From: Phycisphaerales bacterium UBA2421
GTDB taxonomy: Bacteria; Planctomycetota; Phycisphaerae; Tepidisphaerales; Tepidisphaeraceae
Direction of reading: 5' to 3'
Assembly: GCA_002343075.1 (NCBI GenBank)
Contig: DDRH01000010.1
Coordinates: 140,070 to 204,069, forward strand
Length of the DNA stretch: 64,000 nucleotides
The position numbers were made by a program, and so were the translations under genes. The notes beneath the pieces were generated by a model that searched no databases, was not told where the DNA came from, and worked only from the letters and a program-made list of their open reading frames with translations. Positions 53,540-62,441 of the stretch are shown piece by piece; position 1 is the first letter of the stretch; the number at the start of each line of letters is the position of its first letter.

Positions 53540-54502
53540 ATGAGTGTGAACAGTCAACCCCGACCAGCAAACCCGCAGCGACATCGTCGACGAGAGCGGC
53601 GACTGTCAGTGATCGTCACCGAACGAGACGTCTTGATCCTGCGAGAGCTTTTTGACAGTCGAATCTTGACCACTGCCCAACTGTCCGACATTCACTTTGA
53701 CGGCAAACTTGCGGCGGCCAAGCAGCGGCTTTATCTGCTAAAGAGGGCAAAGCTGATCGTGGGTCGATCGCGTACGTCTCCAGCAGAACCTGAACCGCTC
53801 AAGCTCACGCGACACGGATTCGATTGGCTTCGCACCAACGGGGCGATCAATGACTTCCCTCGATTGACCTGGGCGTCGATGCGATTGCGGCTCGCAGTCT
53901 CGAATCTCACCATTCGGCATGAATTGGAGGTCGGTGCTGTCAAAGCCGCGATCCACCGACATGTTCGGGGGAGGACTGGAATGAGAATCCGGAAGTTCGT
54001 CACGTGGCCTCGCCTGTTACGTTTTGCCAATCCAGACGGCCGATCGGCCCAACGCTTTGTCTCACCAGACGGATTTTTCCGAGTGGTGTTCCAGTCGCTT
54101 TCGGACTCTTTGGTTACGGCTGAGGCGATTCAGTACGACGCATTTCTCGAAGTGGATCGCGGGACAGAAACGATTGGACGCATCACCCAACGTGCTGTCG
54201 CTTATCTCCAGCACTACAAGTCGGGTGCGTACGCTAAGCGAAATGGTGGCGATCCCGCGAAGCCACAACTGTTCCCGTTCCGAGTGTGCTGGACATTCCC
54301 GAGCCGCTCGCGGCTTCGCAACTTTGCGGACGCATGCCGCCGCATGAATCCGCCGATTCTTAAAACACAGTGGCTTGCCACACACGAAGATGTCATCTCC
54401 GATCCTCTCGGCCCGATCTGGATACGTCCGGGCGATACCGATGACAGCGTTCGCCACTCGCTCATCGCGACGCAGATCAACCCGCAACATCAGACGGCAT
54501 GA
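53540..54502 (+). CDS. Replication-relaxation family protein
   Basis: The 320-residue protein has an N-terminal winged-helix-like part ('TERDVLILRELFDSRILTTA', then 'KQRLYLLKRAKLI') and a later nuclease-like segment 'SPDGFFRVVF', 'YDAFLEVDRGTETIGRITQR', 'VAYLQHYKSGAY'. This is the pattern of the replication-relaxation family found on plasmids and conjugative elements, with E...D...K-type residues. It is often taken as part of the mobilisation or replication apparatus. The adjacent hairpin region may be its target. Confidence 0.75.
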   Translation: MSVNSQPRPANPQRHRRRERRLSVIVTERDVLILRELFDSRILTTAQLSDIHFDGKLAAAKQRLYLLKRAKLIVGRSRTSPAEPEPLKLTRHGFDWLRTNGAINDFPRLTWASMRLRLAVSNLTIRHELEVGAVKAAIHRHVRGRTGMRIRKFVTWPRLLRFANPDGRSAQRFVSPDGFFRVVFQSLSDSLVTAEAIQYDAFLEVDRGTETIGRITQRAVAYLQHYKSGAYAKRNGGDPAKPQLFPFRVCWTFPSRSRLRNFADACRRMNPPILKTQWLATHEDVISDPLGPIWIRPGDTDDSVRHSLIATQINPQHQTA

Positions 54503-54511
54503 CTCGGAGGA

Positions 54512-54546
54512 AAAAGGCCGACCCCTGTTGTGGGAATCGGCCTTCA
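54512..54546. terminator. Bidirectional terminator between convergent genes
   Basis: AAGGCCGA (54514-54521) pairs with TCGGCCTT (54537-54544), preceded by AAAA and followed by CAAAAG. It separates the plus-strand gene ending at 54502 from the minus-strand primase ending at 54558. Confidence 0.7.
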
Positions 54547-54557
54547 AAAGCTTCAGG

Positions 54558-55628
54558 TTAGTCAAGCGCGAACTGGATGATCCCACTCAATGAGTCGGCA
54601 TCCAAATCCGTGGGCTGTTCGCCTTCGCCAAGGCGAGCCAATCGGAGTCTGCGTTCGCTTCCGAGCCTGATGAACAGATCACCTGCACATTGCCGACCTG
54701 CGTCGTCGCCATCAGTCAGCACGACGATTCGTGTGCCTGCCGATGTCATATCGCAGATCAGATCCGCCTGTTCGTCCGAACAGGCACTACCGAGCAACGC
54801 AACGACATTCGGATAGCCATTTTGTGTCAACCAGAACGTCGCAAAGAATCCCTCGACGACAATCAGCGAGGCGAGTTGCCGTCCAACCCGGTGGGCATTG
54901 AAGAGTAGCTTCGACTTGTGGAGTTCGAACCGCCTTCCATCGCGTTCTCGCGGCCCCGGAAACAGGTATCGCGGATGATCGGCATCGACGCTCTCATCAC
55001 TCACTAACCGACCGGCATATCCGACTCGATTCCCACGTTTGTCATGCAATGGAATGGCGATCCGGTCTTTGAGCATGCCCCGGCTGCAATAACCGAGCCC
55101 GAAAGAACGAATCGTTTCGGAAGTCAGTCCCCGTGCACGCAGATAAGAATGTCCCGGGTCGAGATGCTTCAACTCGAAATCCAGCGGTGCGTTGACGACG
55201 ATCGGCACGGTGTTGGCCGTCACTCGCGATGGTGATGCCGTCGCTTGCACAGCACGAGACGGCTTGACTCCCGGCTCGTTGTTGTCACTGACGTTTCCCG
55301 TCGAACGATCGGCATACAGTCGATGCAGTTCCACGGCAACCTGACGTACAGCACCAGGATCGTCCGGACTCTTGCCGGCCAGACGTACCGCTAGGTCAAG
55401 AACATTGCCACCGGCTTTACAGCCGAAGCAATTCCACAAGCCGCGTTCCAGATTCACCGAGAACGATGGTGTTCGCTTCCCGCTATCACGACTCGGATGT
55501 GTCGGCAGTGGACACAGCCCTGTTGCACGACCTCCCTTGATTCGCAGCTCAACGTTGTAGTGCTTGAGGACGTCCATGATGCGAACGGCCTCTCGCAGTT
55601 CCTTGAAATCTATCCATGTGGTTGACAT
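54558..55628 (-). CDS. CHC2 zinc-finger/Toprim primase
   Basis: The 356-residue protein has a CHC2 zinc finger ('GLCPLPTHPSRDSGKRTPSF', then 'WNCFGCKAGGNVLDL') and a Toprim domain with 'IVVEGFFATFWLTQNG' (Glu) and 'VVLTDGDDAGRQCAGDL' (DxD). It lacks the DnaB-interaction domain of DnaG, so it is a plasmid-type primase for second-strand synthesis after transfer or replication. ATG at 55628 has GGAG five bases upstream. Confidence 0.9.
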   Translation of the reverse strand: MSTTWIDFKELREAVRIMDVLKHYNVELRIKGGRATGLCPLPTHPSRDSGKRTPSFSVNLERGLWNCFGCKAGGNVLDLAVRLAGKSPDDPGAVRQVAVELHRLYADRSTGNVSDNNEPGVKPSRAVQATASPSRVTANTVPIVVNAPLDFELKHLDPGHSYLRARGLTSETIRSFGLGYCSRGMLKDRIAIPLHDKRGNRVGYAGRLVSDESVDADHPRYLFPGPRERDGRRFELHKSKLLFNAHRVGRQLASLIVVEGFFATFWLTQNGYPNVVALLGSACSDEQADLICDMTSAGTRIVVLTDGDDAGRQCAGDLFIRLGSERRLRLARLGEGEQPTDLDADSLSGIIQFALD

Positions 55629-55640
55629 AAACACTCCGGG

Positions 55641-55691
55641 AAAAAGGAAAAGCCGGTGGCTGCGATGGAGAACATCGCGATGCCACCGGCT
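55641..55691 (-). terminator. Minus-strand rho-independent terminator
   Basis: AGCCGGTGGC (55651-55660) pairs with GCCACCGGCT (55682-55691); an inner stem GCGATG/CATCGC strengthens it. On the minus strand the hairpin is followed by TTTTCCTTTTT. It ends the transcript of the two small genes upstream and lies just ahead of the primase start. Confidence 0.78.
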
Positions 55692-55736
55692 GAATTGGTC
55701 TTTGTCGGCGGCACGATGCCGCTCACGACGAGTGGG

Positions 55737-56006
55737 TCAATAATCTTCCGGAAGCAGAGTTGTCGTCACGGATCGATCCGCTTCCGTCACCACGTAAAAA
55801 CGAACACCATGGCGATCTCGATAGACGCTGAATAGGCGTCCACCAACGGCAAGTCCACGCTCGTTCTCCTTGCGGTCGTGCTCGCACAACTCGCCCCAAT
55901 CACCCCGCGAGTGGCGAGATAAGCACAAGGCGGCATCCTCTGGATGCAGCTTGTCGAGGGCATTGGAAGTGATCACGGTTCGTCCGAGTGTGAATGGGAT
56001 GCTCAT
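55737..56006 (-). CDS. Small plasmid-associated protein
   Basis: The 89-residue product ('MSIPFTLGRTVITSNALDKL', 'SRHSRGDWGELCEHDRKENE', 'YVVTEADRSVTTTLLPEDY') belongs to a widely distributed plasmid and genomic-island family recognised by its 'GDWGELCEEDRxENE' and 'VITEADRSxTTxLLPEDY' text. Function unknown. The start at 56006 overlaps the upstream stop (ATGA) and follows GGGGGAAAGCG. Confidence 0.82.
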   Translation of the reverse strand: MSIPFTLGRTVITSNALDKLHPEDAALCLSRHSRGDWGELCEHDRKENERGLAVGGRLFSVYRDRHGVRFYVVTEADRSVTTTLLPEDY

Positions 56007-56320
56007 CGCTTTCCCCCTTGCTGCTCGGTGGCCCGCCGTTCTTGCCATGTGATCCAGCTGTGGCAATCGTCTGCCAACTTCGACAAGAGTGGTAAATCGA
56101 TCGTGTTGAAGCTGGCTACATCCCTCCACTGCTCATCCTTGTCTTGGTACGACCGGCTGAACGTGACGGTGTAGAAGTCTCCGTTTGTCCCGGCATTCCG
56201 CCAGATCGTGCCTTTGAGTCGGTTGTAGCGGATCGTGTGTGCGGGCTTGTTGCCGTTCGAGGTGGACTCGGTATCGGCGTGGCTGCCTCCTGCCGCAGCC
56301 GATCGGTGTGATTTGCTCAT
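56003..56320 (-). CDS. Small plasmid-associated protein
   Basis: The 105-residue product ('HTIRYNRLKGTIWRNAGTNG', then 'FYTVTFSRSYQDKDEQWRD', 'TIDLPLLSKLADDCHSWIT') is a common partner of the downstream small gene on plasmids; its 'IxYxxIxGxIWxN...F' text suggests a single-strand-binding-like fold. GGAG lies 7 bases before ATG. Confidence 0.75.
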   Translation of the reverse strand: MSKSHRSAAAGGSHADTESTSNGNKPAHTIRYNRLKGTIWRNAGTNGDFYTVTFSRSYQDKDEQWRDVASFNTIDLPLLSKLADDCHSWITWQERRATEQQGGKR

Positions 56321-56420
56321 AGCTTACTCCAGTGTGTGAACGTTCTTAGCTTCGGCCCGCCACACGGCGGACGAATGCGAAGCCAGAACAGATGCAACGA
56401 GTGAGAAAGAAGAACGTGAC

Positions 56421-57308
56421 TCAGGTGCCGTCTTCGGCGGAGTCTGCGGACGTGATCGGGTTGAGACGGCCCGCCTTGAGGATGGATTCCGCGACGTGGA
56501 AGATCTTGAGAGCGGATCGGTCGTCGAGCTTTTGGCCGTTCAACCAGTGCTGTAGATAACCTCGCGAAAACTCTTCGCCGGGCATGCCTAGCGACTGCGT
56601 CACAATGTAGGCAACCGCCTCGGCCTCCACTTCACGCACATCACGCGGCGTAACTTCGCCGTGATCAATCATGCCGTCTGTCGTCTCGGCGGTGTGGCCG
56701 AGGACAACATGGGCGATTTCGTGCATGAGCGTTCGGTGCGGCAGGTGTGCGATCGGTGAAACCGCGACTTGCTGTCCCCTCGCAAATCCCTGAACGTTGC
56801 CGTCCATGAGGTCGAAGGTAATGAGGTCAATCTTCAGCGATTCGAGTGCCCGCAATTGATCCCAGTCTGGAACAGATATCGGGGCGAACGAATCGCCGTC
56901 CGTCTGGCTGAGAACAAACCAGTTTGGACGGAGGACGAACCGCCGCCGAATGACGGCCTGCTGAGGATCCGCCGAAGACTCGTCAGGTTTGACGTCCTTG
57001 GCGGGATTGACGGTCTGCTTCCATGTCACCGGCATACAGAGCGTGATCGCCTTCTCGCCCTTACGGACGAATCGATTGAGACGCTGCCATCCCCTAAACG
57101 TGTGGATCGGCCCAGGCTCCAGTTTCCTACGCCAACACTCGATCAACGCGAGCAACTGGTTAGAAATGGAATAGGCGTGAAAGTGAAAGTAGGCCTGACT
57201 GATGACGCCGGGCGTGTTGATTGCCTCGACAAGTAGATCGCCAAAAGACGGCGGTTCGGGCCGTGGTACGGCAGATGCCGACCGGCCACGTCTGGCATGT
57301 GTAGCCAT
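56421..57308 (-). CDS. ArdC-like antirestriction protein with zincin motif
   Basis: The 295-residue protein has an N-terminal ssDNA-binding-like part ('YFHFHAYSISNQLLALIECW', 'WQRLNRFVRKGEKAITLCMP') and a zinc metallopeptidase motif H-E-I-A-H in 'RTLMHEIAHVVLGHTAETTD'. This is the ArdC architecture, which protects transferred plasmid DNA from host restriction. It is encoded near a restriction-rich operon. ATG at 57308 begins 'MATHARRGRS'. Confidence 0.85.
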   Translation of the reverse strand: MATHARRGRSASAVPRPEPPSFGDLLVEAINTPGVISQAYFHFHAYSISNQLLALIECWRRKLEPGPIHTFRGWQRLNRFVRKGEKAITLCMPVTWKQTVNPAKDVKPDESSADPQQAVIRRRFVLRPNWFVLSQTDGDSFAPISVPDWDQLRALESLKIDLITFDLMDGNVQGFARGQQVAVSPIAHLPHRTLMHEIAHVVLGHTAETTDGMIDHGEVTPRDVREVEAEAVAYIVTQSLGMPGEEFSRGYLQHWLNGQKLDDRSALKIFHVAESILKAGRLNPITSADSAEDGT

Positions 57309-57487
57309 GTGGACACTCCCAAGGTTGAGATGGATTGGAAATAGGTGATGAGCGGTCACGTGACCGACTCGGGCTCAGATGAAATGAGCTTCCGCCTTCA
57401 GCTAATCACGGGTACGACGATTGCGCAAGTGCCGATCGCACATCCGAGTGCGTACAGGGGGTGCTGAAGGCTAAGATGGCATTCGGC

Positions 57488-58921
57488 TCAGAAGACACGA
57501 CCCATCCACTTCGAAATGTTCTGCTCGATTCTGTCTCGCCTCACGCCAAAGCGTTCGCGTGACAGTTGCCGAAGTGTCCTTGAGTCAGGTCGATTACTGG
57601 TTGCTGGCGGGTAAAGCTGCATCTTCCACGGGTTTTCGACAAGATGCATTCGGCGGACGATGCCTGCATAGTTGGGCAGATCACTGTACCACCATGACGA
57701 ACGATCCTCGTCACCGAACTGTCGCTTGAATAACTCGACATCTTCCGTGTTCGTTCGCATCGCGATCACGGTCCCTACGTTTCCGAACACGGCGTCGGCC
57801 ACCGCAGGCGACAATTGTTTCATGTACTGTGCGGCAAGAACCAACGACAGCTTGTACTTGCGAATCTGCGACAAAGCCGTGGCGAATCGCAGTGTCGTGA
57901 AGGTCGCAAACTCATCGACGACCGCGATGTGAGGCTGGCGAAGTGATTCATCGATATCGGCTCGCGACATTGCTGCCTGTTCGAGCATCGCTACCAGTAT
58001 CGCACCTAGAATTGCCGAGTGATCCTCTCCGATCTTTCCGCGTGCCAGATTCGCGATCAGGATTCTTCGCTCGTCCACCAGTCGCCGAAAGCAGACCTTT
58101 GACCCGACTTGTCCGAACAAGTGCCGCATCGTGCTGGACAGGAACAACCTGCTGAGCTTGTTCTGAACCGAGCCGATGAACTCCGCGTGCTGGCGACGAT
58201 CCCACTTCCCCATCTGTTCATTGAAGAAGTAGCGTACGGACGGGTTTTGCACCTGCTTCACGACCCAGCTGCGATATCGTTCATCGTCAAGGAGTCGCGG
58301 CAGTGCCAGCAGTGACGTCTGCGGCACTTCAAGCACGGCCATGACACTGGCGGAGAGAATCATCTCCAGCCTAGGGCCCCAGGAGTCATACCAAATGCCT
58401 TTGAAGGCAGAGACGATGGCTGACGCCACGCCTTCGCGTTGTGATGCTGACAGCGATCGACCGAGCCAATCGATAGCGACGGAGTACGATTCATCGCTCG
58501 CGTCGAGATAGACGACATCATCAAAGCGGTGCCTCGGGACGTGGAGCAAGAGTTGCTCGGCAAGCTGGCCGTGCGGATCAAGGCATGTGATTCCAACATT
58601 CTGACGAAATGCAGCAACAGCCAAGTGCCCGATCAATGTCGACTTACCCGTGCCGGTTTGTCCAAAGATCGCAAGATGACGTTCGAGGTCTTCCAGCCCA
58701 AATCCGACCTGGCGGCCGCTGTTCGCATCGCTGCCGATTGGCAACCACACGTCCTTGGAACAGAAAGAGTTGTTTCGCATACCGAAGCGAGTTGCCACCC
58801 CGGCTGAATCGCGTCGATGGACGCATTCTGAACATGGCACAGGGCTTGTCGAAAAACCGGCCACGTCGGTGATGGGCAACTCGATCCGAGAAACGAACGA
58901 GTACGAGAACCCCGCATCCAT
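57488..58921 (-). CDS. HerA/TraD-type DNA-translocating ATPase 1
   Basis: The 477-residue protein has 'HLAIFGQTGTGKSTLIGHLA' (Walker A) and 'HIAVVDEFATFTTLRFATAL' (Walker B), followed by 'IRKYKLSLVLAAQYMKQLSP' and 'GNVGTVIAMRTNTEDVELFK', the layout of conjugation coupling proteins (TraD/VirD4/TraM-recognition). It is divergent from a second such ATPase. Its role is probably coupling DNA to a type IV secretion channel. No VirB-like genes are in the window. Confidence 0.83.
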   Translation of the reverse strand: MDAGFSYSFVSRIELPITDVAGFSTSPVPCSECVHRRDSAGVATRFGMRNNSFCSKDVWLPIGSDANSGRQVGFGLEDLERHLAIFGQTGTGKSTLIGHLAVAAFRQNVGITCLDPHGQLAEQLLLHVPRHRFDDVVYLDASDESYSVAIDWLGRSLSASQREGVASAIVSAFKGIWYDSWGPRLEMILSASVMAVLEVPQTSLLALPRLLDDERYRSWVVKQVQNPSVRYFFNEQMGKWDRRQHAEFIGSVQNKLSRLFLSSTMRHLFGQVGSKVCFRRLVDERRILIANLARGKIGEDHSAILGAILVAMLEQAAMSRADIDESLRQPHIAVVDEFATFTTLRFATALSQIRKYKLSLVLAAQYMKQLSPAVADAVFGNVGTVIAMRTNTEDVELFKRQFGDEDRSSWWYSDLPNYAGIVRRMHLVENPWKMQLYPPATSNRPDSRTLRQLSRERFGVRRDRIEQNISKWMGRVF

Positions 58922-59109
58922 TCTACACCCTCGCAGACTGCAAGGATTGCGAGGGGTGGCGTGGTCAGCCTGCAATCCATCATTCGGTTGTCTGGGATGC
59001 TAAAGGGCTACTCCCGCGACCGTGTGTTTCGGTGTTCTAGGACTGGACAGACCGGAACAGGTTCAAGGATCACAACACGTCATCCGACCATTCGCGACGA
59101 TTGAGAGCG

Positions 59110-60507
59110 ATGGACAACAGGTACGCTCTCAGGCGAATCGGTGTCGCTGGCGACATTCGACTCGGAGTCGAAACGACTTCGGGAATGCCGGTCAAGCTGA
59201 CCGCGTACGAACGGAATCATCACACGCTCATCACCGGCACAACGGGCACCGGCAAGTCGTGCCTGCTGAACCTCATCGTCCGGCAGATACTCAATCACCG
59301 GGCGTTCAGCGTCGACGCCGGTTCGCTCATACTCTTCGATCCGCATTGGTCACTCGGGCCGAGCGTGATCGACTACATGGCCACATGCAACATGTCGATC
59401 CCACTGCTAGTTGTCGATCCGCAGGGAAAGGACATCGTCGCGTTTGATCCACTACTCGCCCACCCAGAGGTCAAGAAGGAAGTTCTTGCGGACATGTTTT
59501 CCGCCTGGCTTGCCCACGTCTGGCAACGCGACAGCAACAACGACATGCCAAGGCTTGAAGCGGGCTGCAAACTGATCGTTGAAACACTACTCGCCACCGG
59601 ATGTGCGTTGAGTGACGCACATGCTCTGCTCAACCCCGATCAGGACGTGTCCCTTCGTCAGGGCATTGTTGACCGGATCGCAGATCCCGTGCTGGTTGGT
59701 AAGTGGCGTCAACTGACCGCAAAGAATCCGTCTGCGTTCGAGTTCGAAATGGGTTCCACACGCCGAGCATTCAATCGCATTCCGCGAGAGTCACGAACCT
59801 TGTGCGGACTGGGTCGGACATTCAGGTGGTCGGACGTTCTGAATGGCGGATGGGTGGTGATCGTTCGTTCGGGAAGAGCAGGCGGCATTGGGTCTGCACT
59901 GAGCTCGATCATGCTCGATGATCTGTGGCATGCCGTCGAATCCCGCACTGGGAGTTTCCCACCTGCCACACTCATGATCGACGAGTTCCTGCAGGTCGCA
60001 TCACCAAGCCTCTCGGAATACCTACCGAACGCTCGTAAGCGGGGCATGGGGTGCATTCTCGCGTTACAGAGTGCTACCCAACTGACGGCCGCTGGTGCGG
60101 CGGGCAGTCGCCTGTTTACAGAGGTGAATCTCAACTGCAACAACAAGATCTCGCTGCGGCTTGATGCTGCTGGTGCTCTCCACTCCGCTGCCGACTTGGC
60201 GACGCACAAAGATGATCTAGCGAAACTCAAACAGGAGCACGCAGTTGTGAAGTCGATGCTGATGTCTTCCCCGAAGATGATCAAGATCGACGAACTCTAT
60301 GACTTCGGCATATCGCCGGCAGCACGCGACATCTACATCTCTCAAGCCATGTCCCGCTGGCGAGGCCGCTTCGTGTTTGGCCGCTCGGACGCCGACGCGA
60401 TGTACTCGAATCGAGTCGACGCATTGCGGTCGTCAAACGCGTCGGCTGAAGCGGAAGAGCCTGACGAGTTTGAGCAATTCATCGGGGAACAGAATCTGGG
60501 GGATTGA
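59110..60507 (+). CDS. HerA/TraD-type DNA-translocating ATPase 2
   Basis: The 465-residue protein has 'TLITGTTGTGKSCLLNLIVR' (Walker A), 'SLILFDPHWSLGPSVIDYM' and 'PPATLMIDEFLQVASPSLSE' (Walker B), with 'NARKRGMGCILALQSATQLT' following. It is similar in plan to ATPase 1 yet not closely identical. Genes of this kind often come in pairs on conjugative elements of planctomycetes. ATG at 59110 lies in frame nine bases after a TTG. Confidence 0.83.
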   Translation: MDNRYALRRIGVAGDIRLGVETTSGMPVKLTAYERNHHTLITGTTGTGKSCLLNLIVRQILNHRAFSVDAGSLILFDPHWSLGPSVIDYMATCNMSIPLLVVDPQGKDIVAFDPLLAHPEVKKEVLADMFSAWLAHVWQRDSNNDMPRLEAGCKLIVETLLATGCALSDAHALLNPDQDVSLRQGIVDRIADPVLVGKWRQLTAKNPSAFEFEMGSTRRAFNRIPRESRTLCGLGRTFRWSDVLNGGWVVIVRSGRAGGIGSALSSIMLDDLWHAVESRTGSFPPATLMIDEFLQVASPSLSEYLPNARKRGMGCILALQSATQLTAAGAAGSRLFTEVNLNCNNKISLRLDAAGALHSAADLATHKDDLAKLKQEHAVVKSMLMSSPKMIKIDELYDFGISPAARDIYISQAMSRWRGRFVFGRSDADAMYSNRVDALRSSNASAEAEEPDEFEQFIGEQNLGD

Positions 60508-60588
60508 GATTTCAGGATGTCGACGGCTGAAAATGCATACGCATCGCAGCGTTGCTGAGGTGTTGCCAACACGAAAGGAAGACTTGCC

Positions 60589-61182
60589 ATGCCCGCGACT
60601 CAATCGCCACCCCCAAACGATCGCGAAATGGTTGTCATTAAAGACGACACATTTCTCGCCGCTCGAAGCGACTTCGCTCTTCGTTCGTGCATAAACGGTC
60701 AATCCAATCCTTTAGTTGGAGAGATACTCGTGGGTTTGCCCTTGGTCTTCAGCCCCATCATCTACCTTTGGCTCGTGTTTCAGTTGCCTTTGTTTTTCGC
60801 GTTGGTGGTGACTGTGGTGATGTTGCCTGTGATGTTTGTCGTGGCGACCCACTTCGAGGTCATTGCAAAGCAGATCTCAATCGGAGTGAACGAGTGGACA
60901 TTCCGGGTGATTCACTTTCGCTGTCCCAATTGTAAGCGGCACCTACCTTCCACCTTGACTTGGCAGTGCCCGGATTGTTTCGCCGAGAACGGCGACGGTG
61001 ACAATCGCCAGTCCTACTTTGCCCGGTGCCGACACTGCACGCAGTTCCCTGATGCACTTCTTTGTCCGTCCTGCAAAGTGGTCATTCAGTTGTCCAGGGA
61101 TCAGCCTGAAACAATCGCGAGTGTCGTGGACATCCAGCAAGCGGAGCCGCTGCGTCGAGAAGCCAAGCCAGAACGTGATTGA
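60589..61182 (+). CDS. Membrane protein with four CxxC motifs
   Basis: The 197-residue protein has two hydrophobic segments around residues 47-65 and 66-85 ('VGEILVGLPLVFSPIIYLWL', 'FFALVVTVVMLPVMFVVATH'). A cytoplasmic part follows with CPNC, CPDC, CRHC and CPSC, enough for two zinc ribbons. Not a recognised family. GGAAG upstream of the ATG supports the start. It is 82 bases after ATPase 2 and may belong to its operon. Confidence 0.7.
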   Translation: MPATQSPPPNDREMVVIKDDTFLAARSDFALRSCINGQSNPLVGEILVGLPLVFSPIIYLWLVFQLPLFFALVVTVVMLPVMFVVATHFEVIAKQISIGVNEWTFRVIHFRCPNCKRHLPSTLTWQCPDCFAENGDGDNRQSYFARCRHCTQFPDALLCPSCKVVIQLSRDQPETIASVVDIQQAEPLRREAKPERD

Positions 61183-61219
61183 ACTGTTGTCGTATTCCAC
61201 GGGCCCAACGGAGAACAAC

Positions 61220-62116
61220 ATGGAAGCGAAGGAGTCGAACTCAGAGCCGACGCGAGTGCGAGTTAGCCGTGTAGTCCGGCATCACGGGACGTACACGATT
61301 CCTGAGCCTGCGAGCGTGAAGTCAATGCTCGCTGGCGGGGCCTCTCTCGATCCCAGTTGGTCAGCGGGAGAAACCGAATGTGACGCTTGCGGGCTTCTGA
61401 GAGTGACGCACCGCGTTTCTCTTGGAGCCAACCCAAGGGTGCAGGTCGACTGGAACTGCGATCCCAACTGGTTCACACGCAACCATCGGATCGAGGTGTT
61501 TGCCACACAAACAGGATTCGCATCGTTGGCGACCCTCACGCCTCTTGATCAGATTGATTGCGGCCAATGCATTGCGACCTCGCAACGCAACGACGAGCAG
61601 ACATTCGATCTGCCTGAAGGTCGCACGTTCTTCACCGTGCGGCTCATCTCTGCCCACCCTTCAGGCATCATCGGACGATCCGTCGGCAGGTTTAGGATGA
61701 AGTGGACAGACTCGCCTGTCGTCGTTCGGGGATTCGTCCGCTTCGCAGTTTCGGTTCCCAGTTCAAAACTCGCCGTCGAGCGGATCGAGACGCAGACAAA
61801 GTTGGTGGAAGCGGCCCGAATGAATGCCGCCAAACGAGAAGAACTGGCTGACGAGATCGGCGAGCTTGAGCCGAACTACCCGGTGATGAAGCACTACCAA
61901 CAGATCAAACGTGAGACGGATCAGCGAATCGCCACGATGCTCGGAATCATCGAATCGTGTGCCGAGAAGTCGAGACTCGTACTTTCCCACCCGCACTGGA
62001 GCCAGAAGGAAAAGGCTGTGCAACTTCGCATGATCGAGAAGATGAAGACGCAGCAACTTCGTCAGTATCAGTGCCCGGCCGAAGATGACGATGCACGCGA
62101 TGAGCAAGAAGGGTGA
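61220..62116 (+). CDS. Unknown protein with central coiled coil
   Basis: The 298-residue protein has two Cys ('CDACGLL' and 'NCDPNW') and a later helical stretch ('RIETQTKLVEAARMNAAKRE', 'KHYQQIKRETDQRIATMLGI'). Not recognised. The chosen ATG at 61220 is preceded by a gap of 37 bases from the membrane protein; the open frame extends upstream but overlaps that gene. Confidence 0.65.
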   Translation: MEAKESNSEPTRVRVSRVVRHHGTYTIPEPASVKSMLAGGASLDPSWSAGETECDACGLLRVTHRVSLGANPRVQVDWNCDPNWFTRNHRIEVFATQTGFASLATLTPLDQIDCGQCIATSQRNDEQTFDLPEGRTFFTVRLISAHPSGIIGRSVGRFRMKWTDSPVVVRGFVRFAVSVPSSKLAVERIETQTKLVEAARMNAAKREELADEIGELEPNYPVMKHYQQIKRETDQRIATMLGIIESCAEKSRLVLSHPHWSQKEKAVQLRMIEKMKTQQLRQYQCPAEDDDARDEQEG

Positions 62117-62122
62117 CGCTCA

Positions 62123-62392
62123 ATGAACTTGCTCCAGGCTCGCGACCAGAATCTTGGAACAGATTCGCAGATCCCACCATGCCCTACGCCACTCGAACTA
62201 TCATGGGAACCGCTCAACTGGAAAGCCTTCAGGCAATGCGAACGCGACCAGTCCCCCGCGTTTCGCTACACGTTGGGCATGGCAGCTATTCATAAGTCTC
62301 TTTTGCGCCATGGGTTGCGTGATAGGAAGCTCCGTGCTAAACCGTATCAAGACTCCGGGTCATCGTGCGAGCGAGCCTTGGGAATCGACTAA
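62123..62392 (+). CDS. Possible small protein
   Basis: An 89-residue frame starting 6 bases after the preceding stop ('MNLLQARDQNLGTDSQIPPC', 'LELSWEPLNWKAFRQCERDQ'). Codon use is plausible but no family is recognised. It could be spurious. Confidence 0.4.
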   Translation: MNLLQARDQNLGTDSQIPPCPTPLELSWEPLNWKAFRQCERDQSPAFRYTLGMAAIHKSLLRHGLRDRKLRAKPYQDSGSSCERALGID

Positions 62393-62441
62393 CCGTTTTG
62401 GTCGATTCCGCAGGTTCACTCTAGCCCTACAAGGAGCACGT

